A DNA stretch of 64,000 nucleotides from JAOABV01 sp039801465 (GCA_039801465.1 JBDRUT010000010.1:1-64000); one strand, 5' to 3'; positions 17,794 through 26,751 are shown, counted from the stretch's first letter. The notes: a model not told the origin generated them from the sequence alone. Made by a program: numbers and translations.

Positions 17794-18396
17794 ATGAAAA
17801 GGAAAAAATCGATGCCTAGGAAACGCATTATGAAAAAACAAATACAAAAAGATGTTACCAATATCAAACAAGCGCAGTCTGAAAAATTGACGCCTGACCC
17901 GAAACTACTGCGCGGTATTGGTTTGAGCACAGATGATTTTAAGAAAGGTAAAGTTCTAACCACCCATTGGGTTGCTGATACTAAATATGCCTGGGACCAA
18001 GGTATTGCGATTGGTAGATATTTAGAAGGACTCAAGCATGGAAAAATCTTAGGCGTTGAATGTCACAAATGCGGACGCAAAATGGTGCCACCAAGAATTT
18101 TCTGTGAATGTTGCTTTAAGCCCATTGATAATTGGATTGAATTACAAGACACAGGCACAGTTAATACTTTTTCCTTATGTTATGTCACCTGGGATATGAA
18201 ACGAGTAACTGAACCACAAATTCCGGCCGTGATTGAAATTGATGGTGCATCTAAAGGAATGGGCATTATGCATCTTTTAGGCGAAGTTGACCCGAAAAAA
18301 GTCTATGTCGGAATGAAAGTGAAGGCAGTTTGGAAACCGGAGAAAGAACGCGAAGGCGCAATTACTGACATTAAATACTGGAAACCAATTAAATAA
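17794..18396 (+). CDS. DUF35 zinc-ribbon/OB-fold acyl-CoA-binding protein (1)
   Basis: A 200-aa protein with a basic N-terminal extension, then a rubredoxin-like zinc ribbon CHKCGRKMVPPRIFCECC (C-x2-C-x10-C-x2-C), then an OB-fold DUF35 domain (GTVNTFSLCYV, IEIDGASKGMGIMHLLGEV, VGMKVKAVWKPEKEREGAI). In characterised thiolase/HMG-CoA synthase and Ltp2 complexes this family binds the CoA moiety and bridges enzymes. ATG 17794 is chosen over an upstream frame opening inside the thiolase gene because AGGGGGTG sits just before it. Confidence 0.88.
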   Translation: MKRKKSMPRKRIMKKQIQKDVTNIKQAQSEKLTPDPKLLRGIGLSTDDFKKGKVLTTHWVADTKYAWDQGIAIGRYLEGLKHGKILGVECHKCGRKMVPPRIFCECCFKPIDNWIELQDTGTVNTFSLCYVTWDMKRVTEPQIPAVIEIDGASKGMGIMHLLGEVDPKKVYVGMKVKAVWKPEKEREGAITDIKYWKPIK

Positions 18397-18407
18397 GGGA
18401 GGATAAA

Positions 18408-18887
18408 ATGGCTTTTAAAGAAAGATTAACTAGAGCGAGTGAAGCCAAAGCCTGGTATGGCGAATTGCCCGTTGAAAGTCTATATACGGTTGGAATTGCT
18501 GGTGAGAAGTTCTTCCGGACATTAAAAGATGAGGGAAAATTTCTTGGCACAAAATGTCCTAAATGTGATATGGTCTATGTGCCACCCAAAATCTATTGCG
18601 AACGATGTTTCGAAAGATTGGAACAATACGTTGAAGTTGCTGACTGCGGGACGCTGGAATCTTTTACTTGTGTTCATATTGGGCTTGATGGTAAAAAACT
18701 TGAGGAACCCATCTTTGTCGGCTTGATTCGACTTGACGGAGCATCAACTTGTATTGTTCATAAACTGGGTGAAACTAAAGTAGAAGAAGTTTGTTTTGGT
18801 ATGCGCGTCTGCGCAGTATTAAAACCAAAAGCAAAACGCGAGGGCTCAATCAACGACATCCTCTATTTCAAACCGAGTGTCAAATAA
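18408..18887 (+). CDS. DUF35 zinc-ribbon/OB-fold acyl-CoA-binding protein (2)
   Basis: A 159-aa paralogue of the previous gene without the long basic extension. Zinc ribbon CPKCDMVYVPPKIYCERC, then OB fold with LESFTCVHIGLDG, LIRLDGASTCIVHKLGET, FGMRVCAVLKPKAKREGSI. GGGAGG precedes the ATG 11 nt after the previous stop. It is the last gene of the operon; a perfect hairpin terminator follows within 8 nt. Confidence 0.88.
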   Translation: MAFKERLTRASEAKAWYGELPVESLYTVGIAGEKFFRTLKDEGKFLGTKCPKCDMVYVPPKIYCERCFERLEQYVEVADCGTLESFTCVHIGLDGKKLEEPIFVGLIRLDGASTCIVHKLGETKVEEVCFGMRVCAVLKPKAKREGSINDILYFKPSVK

Positions 18888-18894
18888 TTAGAAT

Positions 18895-18930
18895 TATGGC
18901 TGAGTAGAAACTACTCAGCCATAAATTTTC
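18895..18930 (+). terminator. Terminator of the thiolase/DUF35 operon
   Basis: A perfect 13-bp inverted repeat TATGGCTGAGTAG - AAA - CTACTCAGCCATA (18895-18923) followed by AAATTTTC. It is the cleanest hairpin in the window and directly follows the second DUF35 stop codon. Confidence 0.85.
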
Positions 18931-18936
18931 TTAGTA

Positions 18937-19710
18937 GTGGTTATCAAGAATATCAATCTTAAAAATATTAATGATTTAGTTTACTTTTGTATTCCTTCCA
19001 ATAAAAAGAACGCCCCGAGATTTATCCTTGGTGCCGAAGAAAAGAGAAAGTGGGCACTGGCAATACTTAAAAAATATGGTGAGGTTGCTAAATTGGCTTA
19101 TGCCAATCATAAGCCTGTTGGTATGATACAATACCAACCAGACCCAAAAGAAAAAGTTGTTAAAATCCGATGTATCTTTGTTCCGGATAAAGAATACCGA
19201 AGAAAAGGAATTGGTAGGTCGCTTCTAAATAGTTTATTAAAAGATATGCATAGACCTAAAGCATGGTTGAATAATAAATTACCCTTAGGATTAATTACTA
19301 ATGCTTTTGAAACTTCTGCTGGATATTCACAATACTTATTTTACAAGCAGATGGGATTTATTACCCTTAACCCCAAAACAAAATTACTCTACTATCCATT
19401 AAAAAAGGAATATGTTTACAAACCCCATACAAACCGATATAAGCCTATCAAAGAAGACGAAAACTCTTGTGTTATATTTTTTGACCCTTTCTGTCCTTAT
19501 TCATTATATTTCTCGACGGAAATTAAAAATGCCATTAAAGAAATCGCGCCGATTTTACCAATTAGGTTGATTAATAAATTTGAGGAACCAAATGAGGTTA
19601 TAAAAAGGGGAAATCCACCTTTCTGCATCATTAACAAAAAGCCGATCAGAACATTTATTTTAGATAAAAATAATTTTATAAAAGAAGTAAAAAAAGCATT
19701 AGACAACTAA
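18937..19710 (+). CDS. GNAT N-acetyltransferase with YoaP-like C-terminal domain
   Basis: A 257-aa two-domain protein. The N-terminal half is a GNAT fold with the acetyl-CoA loop YRRKGIGRSLL (about residues 88-98) and the later FYKQMGF segment. The C-terminal half (about 155-257, with CVIFFDPFCPYSLYFSTEI and GNPPFCIIN) resembles the YoaP-type thioredoxin-like extension, including a C-P pair. The start is GTG at 18937, only 7 nt after the preceding terminator, so transcription start is unclear. The acceptor substrate is unknown. Confidence 0.72.
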   Translation: MVIKNINLKNINDLVYFCIPSNKKNAPRFILGAEEKRKWALAILKKYGEVAKLAYANHKPVGMIQYQPDPKEKVVKIRCIFVPDKEYRRKGIGRSLLNSLLKDMHRPKAWLNNKLPLGLITNAFETSAGYSQYLFYKQMGFITLNPKTKLLYYPLKKEYVYKPHTNRYKPIKEDENSCVIFFDPFCPYSLYFSTEIKNAIKEIAPILPIRLINKFEEPNEVIKRGNPPFCIINKKPIRTFILDKNNFIKEVKKALDN

Positions 19711-19724
19711 AGAAAGTAGGCAAT

Positions 19725-20303
19725 ATGAAGCAAGAAGCAAAAGTCATCTATTTTCAAAAATCCGGAAGAACAAATACATTTGAGACCTTAAGGCTGGCAT
19801 TACAACGCGCCAAAGAGTTAAAAATCAAAGATATTGTGCTTGCTTCATCAAAAGGATATACTGCCAAACAGATTACTCAAATGGATATTAAAGGATTAAA
19901 TGTTGTCTGTGTTACTCACCACGCTGGCTTTGAAAAACCCGGTGAAGTTGAATTGACTGATGCAACTAAAAAATTCTTGGAAGCAAAAGGCATCAAAGTT
20001 TTTCGGGGAACTCATTTCTTTTCAGGTGTTGCCCGAGCAATGCGAATGGAATTTGGTGGATTATATACTGGTGAGATAGTTGCTAATACTTATCGCACTT
20101 TTGGCGAAGGAATGAAAGTCTGTGTTGAAATTGCGATTATGGCACTCGATGCAGGTTTGATTCCTTACGGTAAAGAAACCATTGCCATTGCTGGAACAGG
20201 ACAAGGTGCAGATACCGCTATTGTTCTAAAACCTGCTCATGGCAGAAGATTCTTTGATACCAAAATATTAGAAATAATCTGTAAGCCACGAATTGGGAGT
20301 TAA
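19725..20303 (+). CDS. Stand-alone pyruvate kinase C-terminal (PK_C)-like domain protein
   Basis: A 192-aa protein that matches the pyruvate kinase alpha/beta (PK_C) fold without the catalytic barrel. Seen: NTFETLRLALQRAKELKIKDIVLASSKGYTA, then VVCVTHHAGFEKPGEVEL, GTHFFSGVARAMRMEFGG and GTGQGADTAIVLKPAHGRRF. Such lone domains are frequent in archaea and anaerobic bacteria; their role is unproven. It starts 14 nt after the GNAT gene, and a weak GAAAG precedes the ATG. Confidence 0.75.
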   Translation: MKQEAKVIYFQKSGRTNTFETLRLALQRAKELKIKDIVLASSKGYTAKQITQMDIKGLNVVCVTHHAGFEKPGEVELTDATKKFLEAKGIKVFRGTHFFSGVARAMRMEFGGLYTGEIVANTYRTFGEGMKVCVEIAIMALDAGLIPYGKETIAIAGTGQGADTAIVLKPAHGRRFFDTKILEIICKPRIGS

Positions 20304-20394
20304 TCTCGGCTCATTGAAGAAATTATTTCACATAACCATTATAATTAAATCTCATAAACTGTATAGTATCTCTTGGACACATTGCATACTGTTC

Positions 20395-20423
20395 TTGACA
20401 ATCGCAATAAACCAAAATATAAT
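20395..20423 (+). promoter_or_regulatory. Consensus sigma-70 promoter inside the region upstream of DUF2007 gene
   Basis: A perfect TTGACA at 20395-20400, 17-nt spacer and perfect TATAAT at 20418-20423. The predicted transcription start is about 7 nt before the ATG at 20437, so the transcript is essentially leaderless. Confidence 0.8.
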
Positions 20424-20436
20424 TGCTTTAAGAACA

Positions 20437-20709
20437 ATGCCTTTAAAAACAGTTTATAAACCCGAAAATGAACTTATGGCGATGAGTATTAAATCGCTAT
20501 TAGAACAATCTGGTATTCCGGTAGTGCTTCGTTCTTACCAAATTCCATGGTATGATGGAATTGCCAAAATGATGCGTCCGGCATGGGGAGAAATTTTAGT
20601 TGACGAAGACGATTATCCACAAGCCTTAGAAATCGTTCAAAACTTTTTAGCTTCAGAAGCAAATGATAATATGAGCAATGAAAATTCTGATACCGAAGGT
20701 CAAGACTAA
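20437..20709 (+). CDS. DUF2007-domain small protein
   Basis: A 90-aa protein (MPLKTVYKPENELMAMSIKS) of the DUF2007 putative signal-transducing family. It has the typical pattern of an alternate alpha/beta domain: avoidance of the first helix, SLLEQSGIPVVLRS, then WGEILVDEDDYPQALEIVQ. The frame is open 48 codons further upstream, but the perfect promoter at 20395-20423 lies inside that part, so ATG 20437 is the start. The molecular function is not established. Confidence 0.78.
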   Translation: MPLKTVYKPENELMAMSIKSLLEQSGIPVVLRSYQIPWYDGIAKMMRPAWGEILVDEDDYPQALEIVQNFLASEANDNMSNENSDTEGQD

Positions 20710-20776
20710 CAGTTGTAATGTGAAATATAGTTCTGATGAGGCATTAATTTTCCCTTCCCTTTACTTAAAATAAAAA

Positions 20777-20998
20777 ATGGGTGATTTCTCATCTTTGGGC
20801 AAAATCTTAATAATTTTGGGATTTTTTCTGGTAATCTTTGGATTAGGAATATTACTTATTAGCAAACTTAATATTTTTCCATTACCTGGAGATGTTTTCA
20901 TTCAAAGAAAAAATTTTACATTCTATTTTCCAATTGTTTTGTCATTGATATTATCTTTAATTTTAACTATTATATTAAACTTAATTCTGCGTAAATGA
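20777..20998 (+). CDS. DUF2905 small membrane protein
   Basis: A 73-aa protein with two transmembrane helices (about residues 8-28 and 48-70) around the family signature NIFPLPGDVFIQRKNFTFYFP. It has the usual size for DUF2905. The function is unknown. It is 67 nt downstream of the DUF2007 gene and possibly co-transcribed. Confidence 0.8.
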   Translation: MGDFSSLGKILIILGFFLVIFGLGILLISKLNIFPLPGDVFIQRKNFTFYFPIVLSLILSLILTIILNLILRK

Positions 20999-21052
20999 TA
21001 TTATATAATCAGCAGAATATTGTTTTAATATTAATTTAGAATAGGAGAAAAT

Positions 21053-23650
21053 ATGCCTTGGATTTATCGTTTTGGTGGTAAAAGAGCAGATGGTTCAGCA
21101 AAACTCACTGAAATATTAGGTGGCAAAGGCGCTGGTCTTGCGGAAATGACTAATATCGGCATACCCGTGCCACCAGGCTTTACTATTAGCACAAAAGCCT
21201 GTGTTGAATATCTCAAAACTGGTAAATATCCTAAACAGTTAGAAGCAGAAGTCAAAAAAGGAATTAAGTATATTGAGCGGATAACTAAAAAAGAATTTGG
21301 AAATCCCAAAAATCCGCTTTTATTATCTGTTCGGTCAGGGGCTAAAGCATCAATGCCAGGAATGATGGATACGGTCTTAAATCTGGGATTAAATGACCAA
21401 ACAACAAAAGGCTTAGCCGAATTAACCCAAAATGAATTCTTCGCATTAGATAGTTATCGTCGATTTATTGAGATGTTTACTGATGTCGTAATGAAATTAC
21501 CACAAGATGATTTTGATAAAATTTATGAAGAAGAAAAACAGGCATCCTGGCATTTAATTAACAGATATAAAGAAAAGGTCTTAGAACTAACTGGTAAACC
21601 ATTTATTCAGGACCCATATCAACAACTTTGGCAAGCAATCATTGCAGTATTTGAATCTTGGAATAATCCCCGAGCCAAAGAGTATCGTAAAATCTATAAG
21701 ATTCCTGAGGATTGGGGAACCGCAGTCAATATTCAAGCAATGGTATTTGGTAATATGGGCGAAACATCCGCTACCGGCGTTGTCTTTACCCGTGACCCGG
21801 CAACTGGTGCCAAAGGACCTTATGGTGAATACTTAATTAATGCTCAAGGCGAAGATATTGTTGCTGGGATAAGAACTCCTTTGCCAATAGAAAAATTACA
21901 GCAAACTCATCCCCAAAATTACCGAGAATTGGTGCGAATCTTAAATAAATTAGAGCGTCATTATAAAGATGTGCAGGATGTTGAATTCACTATTGAACGG
22001 AATCGACTCTGGATTTTACAAACCCGAAGGGGTAAACGGTCGCCTAAAGCCGCAGTTAAAATTGCTTATGATATGGCAAAACAAGGTCTGATTTCTAAAG
22101 CCGAAGCGGTTTTGAGAATTTCACCCGATGAAGTTGAAGCATTACTTCATCCAATGCTTCCAGATAAACTAGATATAAAACCTTTAGCAAAAGGACTACC
22201 GGCTTCACCCGGTGCAGTTTCTGGCGAAGTAATTTTTAGTAGTGTGGAAGCGGTTCGATTAGGTAAAGCAGGAAAAGCAGTAATTTTACTTAGACCTAAA
22301 ACTTCAGCCGAAGATGTTGCGGGAATGGCATATGCGGTTGGATTTCTTACTGCTACTGGTGGTATGACTTCACATGCTGCAGTCGTTGCTCGGGGAATGG
22401 GAAAACCTTGTATTGTCGGTTGTGAAGACATTCTTATCGACGAAGTTAATAAAAAAGCCCGGGTTGGTAAACAAGAGATAAAAGAAGGTGATATTATAAC
22501 AATTGATGGCACAAGTGGTTCAGTTTATTTAGGTAAAATTCCAACTATTGAACCCGAACTATCTGATGAGTTCAAAGCAATCTTAAAATGGGCTGATGAG
22601 ATTAGAAGACTAAAAGTCCGAGCAAATGCGGATACGCCCAAAGATGCAATAACCGCACGAAAATTTGGTGCTGAAGGAATCGGCTTATGCCGAACTGAAC
22701 ATATGTTTTTTGGTGCGGGCAGAATTTCTGCGATGCGGGAAATGATTTTAGCACCGGATAAAGAAAGCCGCAAGAAAGCATTGGCAAAACTATTACCAAT
22801 GCAAAAAGAAGACTTTAAGGAAATATTCCGCATAATGGATGGACTTCCAGTGACAATCCGAACCCTTGACCCACCGCTTCACGAATTTTTGCCCAAAGAA
22901 GAACAAGCGATTGCGCAACTCGCTCAAGAAATGGGATATTCTTTAGAACAGGTAAAAAATATTATTAGTTCACTTAAAGAAGATAACCCCATGCTCGGCT
23001 TTCGAGGCTGTCGATTGGGAATTGCCTATCCGGAAATTACTGAGATGCAGGTACAAGCAATTATTGAAGCGGCGTGCGAAGTAACCAAAGAAGGCAAAAA
23101 AGTCCTACCAGAAATAATGATTCCACTAGTAAGTAAAGTTGAGGAATTCATTAATCAAAAGAACTTAGTGGTAAAAGTTGCTGAAGAAGCGATGGAAAAA
23201 TATCATTGTAAAATTTCCTATTCAGTTGGCACAATGATTGAAGTCCCGCGCGCAGCATTAACTGCAGATGAGATTGCAAAACACGCACAATTCTTTTCCT
23301 TTGGTACCAATGATATGACTCAAACCGTATTCGGCTTTTCTCGAGATGATGCGGGAAGATTCTTGCCCATGTATATTGAAAACGGAATTTTATCTAACGA
23401 TCCATTTGAAGTGTTAGATACAAAAGGAGTTGGTGAGATGGTAAAAATAGGAGTAAAACTCGGTCGTAGTGTTAACCCAAAACTAAAACTTGGAATTTGT
23501 GGCGAACATGGCGGAAATCCAGAATCAATTGAATTTTTCCATACGATTGGACTCGATTATGTAAGTTGCTCTGCATTTCGAGTATGCGTGGCACGACTTG
23601 CCGCTGCCCATGCCAATTTGAAAATTAAAGAAAAGATAAGTTATCATTAA
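21053..23650 (+). CDS. ppdK: Pyruvate, phosphate dikinase
   Basis: Interconverts pyruvate + ATP + phosphate and PEP + AMP + PPi. The N-terminal ATP-grasp domain (MPWIYRFGG, GGKGAGLAEM, SVRSGAKASMPGMMDT) is followed by the phosphohistidine swivel domain with GGMTSHAAVVARGMGKP (catalytic H441) and the C-terminal PEP/pyruvate barrel with FGTNDMTQT, GICGEHGG and catalytic C839 in VSCSAFRV. The full-length 865 aa is preceded by AGGAG. With the PTS (PEP-consuming) and POR (pyruvate-oxidising) genes in this window it sits at the centre of carbon flow. Confidence 0.97.
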   Translation: MPWIYRFGGKRADGSAKLTEILGGKGAGLAEMTNIGIPVPPGFTISTKACVEYLKTGKYPKQLEAEVKKGIKYIERITKKEFGNPKNPLLLSVRSGAKASMPGMMDTVLNLGLNDQTTKGLAELTQNEFFALDSYRRFIEMFTDVVMKLPQDDFDKIYEEEKQASWHLINRYKEKVLELTGKPFIQDPYQQLWQAIIAVFESWNNPRAKEYRKIYKIPEDWGTAVNIQAMVFGNMGETSATGVVFTRDPATGAKGPYGEYLINAQGEDIVAGIRTPLPIEKLQQTHPQNYRELVRILNKLERHYKDVQDVEFTIERNRLWILQTRRGKRSPKAAVKIAYDMAKQGLISKAEAVLRISPDEVEALLHPMLPDKLDIKPLAKGLPASPGAVSGEVIFSSVEAVRLGKAGKAVILLRPKTSAEDVAGMAYAVGFLTATGGMTSHAAVVARGMGKPCIVGCEDILIDEVNKKARVGKQEIKEGDIITIDGTSGSVYLGKIPTIEPELSDEFKAILKWADEIRRLKVRANADTPKDAITARKFGAEGIGLCRTEHMFFGAGRISAMREMILAPDKESRKKALAKLLPMQKEDFKEIFRIMDGLPVTIRTLDPPLHEFLPKEEQAIAQLAQEMGYSLEQVKNIISSLKEDNPMLGFRGCRLGIAYPEITEMQVQAIIEAACEVTKEGKKVLPEIMIPLVSKVEEFINQKNLVVKVAEEAMEKYHCKISYSVGTMIEVPRAALTADEIAKHAQFFSFGTNDMTQTVFGFSRDDAGRFLPMYIENGILSNDPFEVLDTKGVGEMVKIGVKLGRSVNPKLKLGICGEHGGNPESIEFFHTIGLDYVSCSAFRVCVARLAAAHANLKIKEKISYH

Positions 23651-24131
23651 GAAAAGATTCTAGTTTAGAACACAATATAAATTACATAAACAATAAAGAA
23701 ATTATCGCCAATAGCATTTTATATATCATCTAACAAAAGCGATATGTTTCAGCGAGTAGGTTGTCTAATATCTAGTTGAGTAGATAATCTAATTGGTAAT
23801 ATACCAGATAATTTATTTAATTGTCTATAAGACAATCGGTTAGATTGTCTGGTAGGCGGGCAGGGAGGCTAGCCGAGGGGCTTACCGGTCGGCTACCCAC
23901 TGGCTTGCTGAGAGGCCAGTATATTAGGTTGCCTACTGAATAGCCAAGGGGGTTGAGGCCCTCTCTTGAAATGGCTTCCAAGAAACGAGGCATACTAAAA
24001 GTGAAGTCAAAAGATGTTTATGATTCTATTTTTTCTTAATAGAAAAGAAAAATGCTTATCTTTAATTCAATAAAGTTCCCATTAATATTAATAATATCAC
24101 ATAAGAATAGAACATTTGAAATAAATCTTTT
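23651..24131. other. Intergenic region with a GC-rich, motif-repeating island
   Basis: There is no reading frame of note. From about 23755 to 23965 the base composition rises sharply and short related words recur (GGCTAGCC, GGCTTACC, CGGCTACC, AGGTTGTCTA, AGGTTGCCTA, GGTAGG). Several can pair with each other, so a structured RNA or decayed repeat element is possible. It is similar in style, not clearly in sequence, to the elements at 7.5 and 50.6 kb. Confidence 0.45.
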
Positions 24132-25322
24132 TTATATGATGGTTTTACTTTTTATTATACTCTCCATTATCTCGCTTAATTTCTTGGTCTGATTTATGCG
24201 ATTGTATTTTTCTACTCCTTGAGGCAAAAAAGGGAATTTATTTTCTTTTGCCATTAGTATAGCTTGAAGAATTTCTTGTGTATTGCATGATATTGCCAAA
24301 CCGACTCCGTGATTTTCAATTAAGCGCATTGCCTCATTACATTCTTCAGCGATACCCAGTATTGGTTTGTTAGCACCCAAGTATTCATAAAGTTTTAATC
24401 CCACTGCCTGATTCGGTTTAGAAATATATAATAATAAAGATGCTGATTTCATAATTGCGATAGTTTCAGAATGAGAACGAACTCCCAAATAATCAACATT
24501 TTTATATTTCTTAATTTCATTTAAAGTCCTTACATCGCAATTTCCGACTAATCGGATTTTAATATCTCTGATATTCAAGGTTGTCTCAATTACTGATTTT
24601 AACAAGTCAAAATTTTCCCAGATGTTTCCAGTATAAACAATATTAAATCCATCAAAAGACTTGGCCGAGATTTTAAAATCATCTGGGTCGTAGCCATTTT
24701 CAATAACTTCGGCTTTTGGATATTCGATATTTTCCCGTGTTTGATAATTAACCGCAATCACTCGGTCCGAATTGGCAATTATTTGGTCGCGCAATTTTTT
24801 AAGTTTGCCACGAATAAATTTAGGTGGTATTACAAATCCTGTGGGCCAGGGGTCACGAAAATCTGAAATTAGAGGAATCTGGAAGCGCTCTTTTAACTTT
24901 AAACCAACAAGTAAAGCACTAAATGGCGGTGCAGAAGTAAAAATGATATCAGGGCTTGATTCTTCAATTATTTTACAGCCTAAACGATAAGCAAATGGAA
25001 TCCATAATGCTTTAGAATCAGGGAAAAACAGAAAATTGAGCATCTGACTGGTCTTATTGGGTTCAATTTTGATTAACTTTTTTTTAGTCGAAAAAAGATT
25101 AAGAATTCTTGCTGGGTCAAGACTCTCGCTACGAAAAATCGGAATCTCTTTTAAATCATTAATTAAATCGTAATCGTAATGATAGTAAGCAATCGGTTTT
25201 ACTGACAGGATTTTGACTTTCCAGCCTAAATAGTTAAGATATTTTGCGAATTTAGTAATGCGCATCACTCCACTCATTCCCAAAGGAGGTGTATAATAGG
25301 CAATAATTAAAACCTGCTTCAC
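24132..25322 (-). CDS. Glycosyltransferase, GT4-like (GT-B fold)
   Basis: A 396-aa GT-B glycosyltransferase. The N-terminal part VLIIAYYTPPLGMSGVMRI is the usual glycine-containing acceptor-domain start; ISDFRDPWPTGF and the mid region IVYTGNIWENFD precede the donor domain with SASLLLYISKPNQAVGLKLYEYLGANKPILGIAEE, where the E-x7-E type motif is partly kept. It probably transfers a sugar in surface glycan assembly. The start is GTG, 5 nt after a -10 box, so the mRNA should be leaderless. It stands alone on its strand. Confidence 0.82.
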   Translation of the reverse strand: MKQVLIIAYYTPPLGMSGVMRITKFAKYLNYLGWKVKILSVKPIAYYHYDYDLINDLKEIPIFRSESLDPARILNLFSTKKKLIKIEPNKTSQMLNFLFFPDSKALWIPFAYRLGCKIIEESSPDIIFTSAPPFSALLVGLKLKERFQIPLISDFRDPWPTGFVIPPKFIRGKLKKLRDQIIANSDRVIAVNYQTRENIEYPKAEVIENGYDPDDFKISAKSFDGFNIVYTGNIWENFDLLKSVIETTLNIRDIKIRLVGNCDVRTLNEIKKYKNVDYLGVRSHSETIAIMKSASLLLYISKPNQAVGLKLYEYLGANKPILGIAEECNEAMRLIENHGVGLAISCNTQEILQAILMAKENKFPFLPQGVEKYNRINQTKKLSEIMESIIKSKTII

Positions 25323-25327
25323 ACTTT

Positions 25328-25355
25328 ATTATGCGATTTATGTTCGTTTTGTCAA
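25328..25355 (-). promoter_or_regulatory. Promoter abutting the glycosyltransferase start
   Basis: On the minus strand TTGACA (25355-25350), 16-nt spacer and CATAAT (25333-25328). The GTG start begins 5 nt after the -10 box, predicting a leaderless transcript. Confidence 0.6.
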
Positions 25356-25888
25356 TCCTATAAATTGAAAAAACTCGGAAAAAATCGCTTTCATTGATTA
25401 TAGTAATTAACAGAAAGATTACAAAGATTGGAAAAATCAAAGGTATTTTCGATAGTGCCGCTAAAACATATGCGTAATCAAGACTTTGGCAGAAATCTCA
25501 AATTGAGAGCTCGGCGAAAGTTATTTTTCGCTAATGACCGAAGCGGTCTTTTTCGATTAAACAAAAATCCGTATCGGATGAATCACTAAATTTTCTTTTG
25601 TTTTCTGTGGTATGCGACTCGGTCATACTAAGTATATTCAATAATGCAAAACCTTTGAACCTTTTAACTTTTGAACTTTTCTTCCCCTGAACCCAAATTT
25701 CTGTCTTCAGTTGCATTTTTCAAATCTTAAGCTATAATGGAAATACTATTTACACGGGCTTTAGCATAATAGTTAATAACTATAAAGAATGAAATTATTG
25801 GCTGTTATCTATAATTATCATTGTATCGCGATAATCACGAATAATACAAGTAGATTAATAAATTAAGTAAGCTAAGTAGGTATATGTA
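25356..25888. other. Intergenic region between divergent glycosyltransferase and SDR genes
   Basis: AT-rich, with fragments of dispersed repeats: CCACAGAAAAC-type text on the minus strand near 25600 and TTTGAACCTTTTAACTTTTGAAC near 25650. A small GACCG-AAG-CGGTC-TTTTT hairpin lies at 25536-25553 with no gene reading into it. No gene is supported. Confidence 0.5.
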
Positions 25889-25917
25889 TTGAAAATAAAA
25901 GTTATTTATGCTATAAA
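25889..25917 (+). promoter_or_regulatory. Possible promoter of the SDR gene
   Basis: TTGAAA at 25889-25894, 17-nt spacer and TATAAA at 25912-25917, with AGGAGG immediately downstream before the ATG at 25936. Confidence 0.5.
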
Positions 25918-25935
25918 ATATTTAGGAGGTAAATT

Positions 25936-26751
25936 ATGGAAACCGCTAAAGATAAAGTTATCTTAATTACCGGCGCTTCATCTGGTATTGGTAAAGCCTG
26001 CGCAATACATTTAGCCCAAAATAATTATATTGTGTTTGGAACGAGCCGGAAAATAAACAAATTGACATTAACAGAACAAGGTTTTTATTTACTACCAATG
26101 AATGTTACAGATACTAATTCAATTCAAGAAACCGTATTGCAGATTATCAAAGATAAAGGGCGGATTGATGTTTTAATTAATAATGCTGGATTTGGTATTG
26201 CTGGACCAATTGTAGAGACAAGCGACGAAGAAGCATTAATGCAATTTGATGTCAACTTTTTTGGTCAGTTTCGTGTGACTAAAACGGTACTTCCACATAT
26301 GCGAGAACAAAAAGCCGGGTTAATCGTTTTTATATCATCACTTGCAGCTGAAATCGGCCTGCCCTATCAAGCATTTTATAGTGCGAGTAAGGCTGCGCTC
26401 AATAATTTTGCCGAAGCCTTACAAATGGAATGTCCTTTTATTTCGGTTGTAGTTGTCGAACCCAGTGATTATAAGACCGCCTTTAATGATAACCGAATAT
26501 TAATCAAAGCATATGGTCCTAAGTCACTGTACTACGAAAATTGCCAAAGAGTGATTAAAAAACAAATTGAATTTGAAAGTAAAGGTAGTGAGCCTAAAGA
26601 GATTGCTGAACTTATCTTAAAAATCATTCGAAGAAAACGCAAAAAATTTTATTATGGTATTGGCCGAGATGCAAAATTACTATTAACTTTATCTAAAGTT
26701 CTTCCCCGACGCTTCCTGCTAAAAGAAGTAGCCAAACATTATGGGCTATAA
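25936..26751 (+). CDS. Short-chain dehydrogenase/reductase (classical SDR)
   Basis: A 271-aa Rossmann-fold NAD(P)-dependent oxidoreductase. Seen: cofactor-binding TGASSGIG, NNAGFGIAG, the catalytic S in FISSLAAEIG, and YSASK with catalytic Tyr and Lys. The basic residues after the first strand (GTSRKINK) suggest NADP preference. The C-terminal IRRKRKKFYYGIGRDAK is typical of lipid- or retinol-type SDRs. Preceded by TTAGGAGGTAAATT. The substrate is unknown. Confidence 0.88.
   Translation: METAKDKVILITGASSGIGKACAIHLAQNNYIVFGTSRKINKLTLTEQGFYLLPMNVTDTNSIQETVLQIIKDKGRIDVLINNAGFGIAGPIVETSDEEALMQFDVNFFGQFRVTKTVLPHMREQKAGLIVFISSLAAEIGLPYQAFYSASKAALNNFAEALQMECPFISVVVVEPSDYKTAFNDNRILIKAYGPKSLYYENCQRVIKKQIEFESKGSEPKEIAELILKIIRRKRKKFYYGIGRDAKLLLTLSKVLPRRFLLKEVAKHYGL

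Noticed and set aside
20293..20436. N-terminal extension of the DUF2007 gene
   Set aside because: A perfect consensus promoter lies inside it; the domain starts at ATG 20437.
25536..25553. GACCG-AAG-CGGTC-TTTTT as a terminator
   Set aside because: The stem is only 5 bp and no gene transcribes into it in that direction.
25531..25716. Minus-strand 61-codon frame
   Set aside because: Built from repeat phrases (GTTCAAAAGTTAAAAGG, CCACAGAAAAC) and not protein-like.
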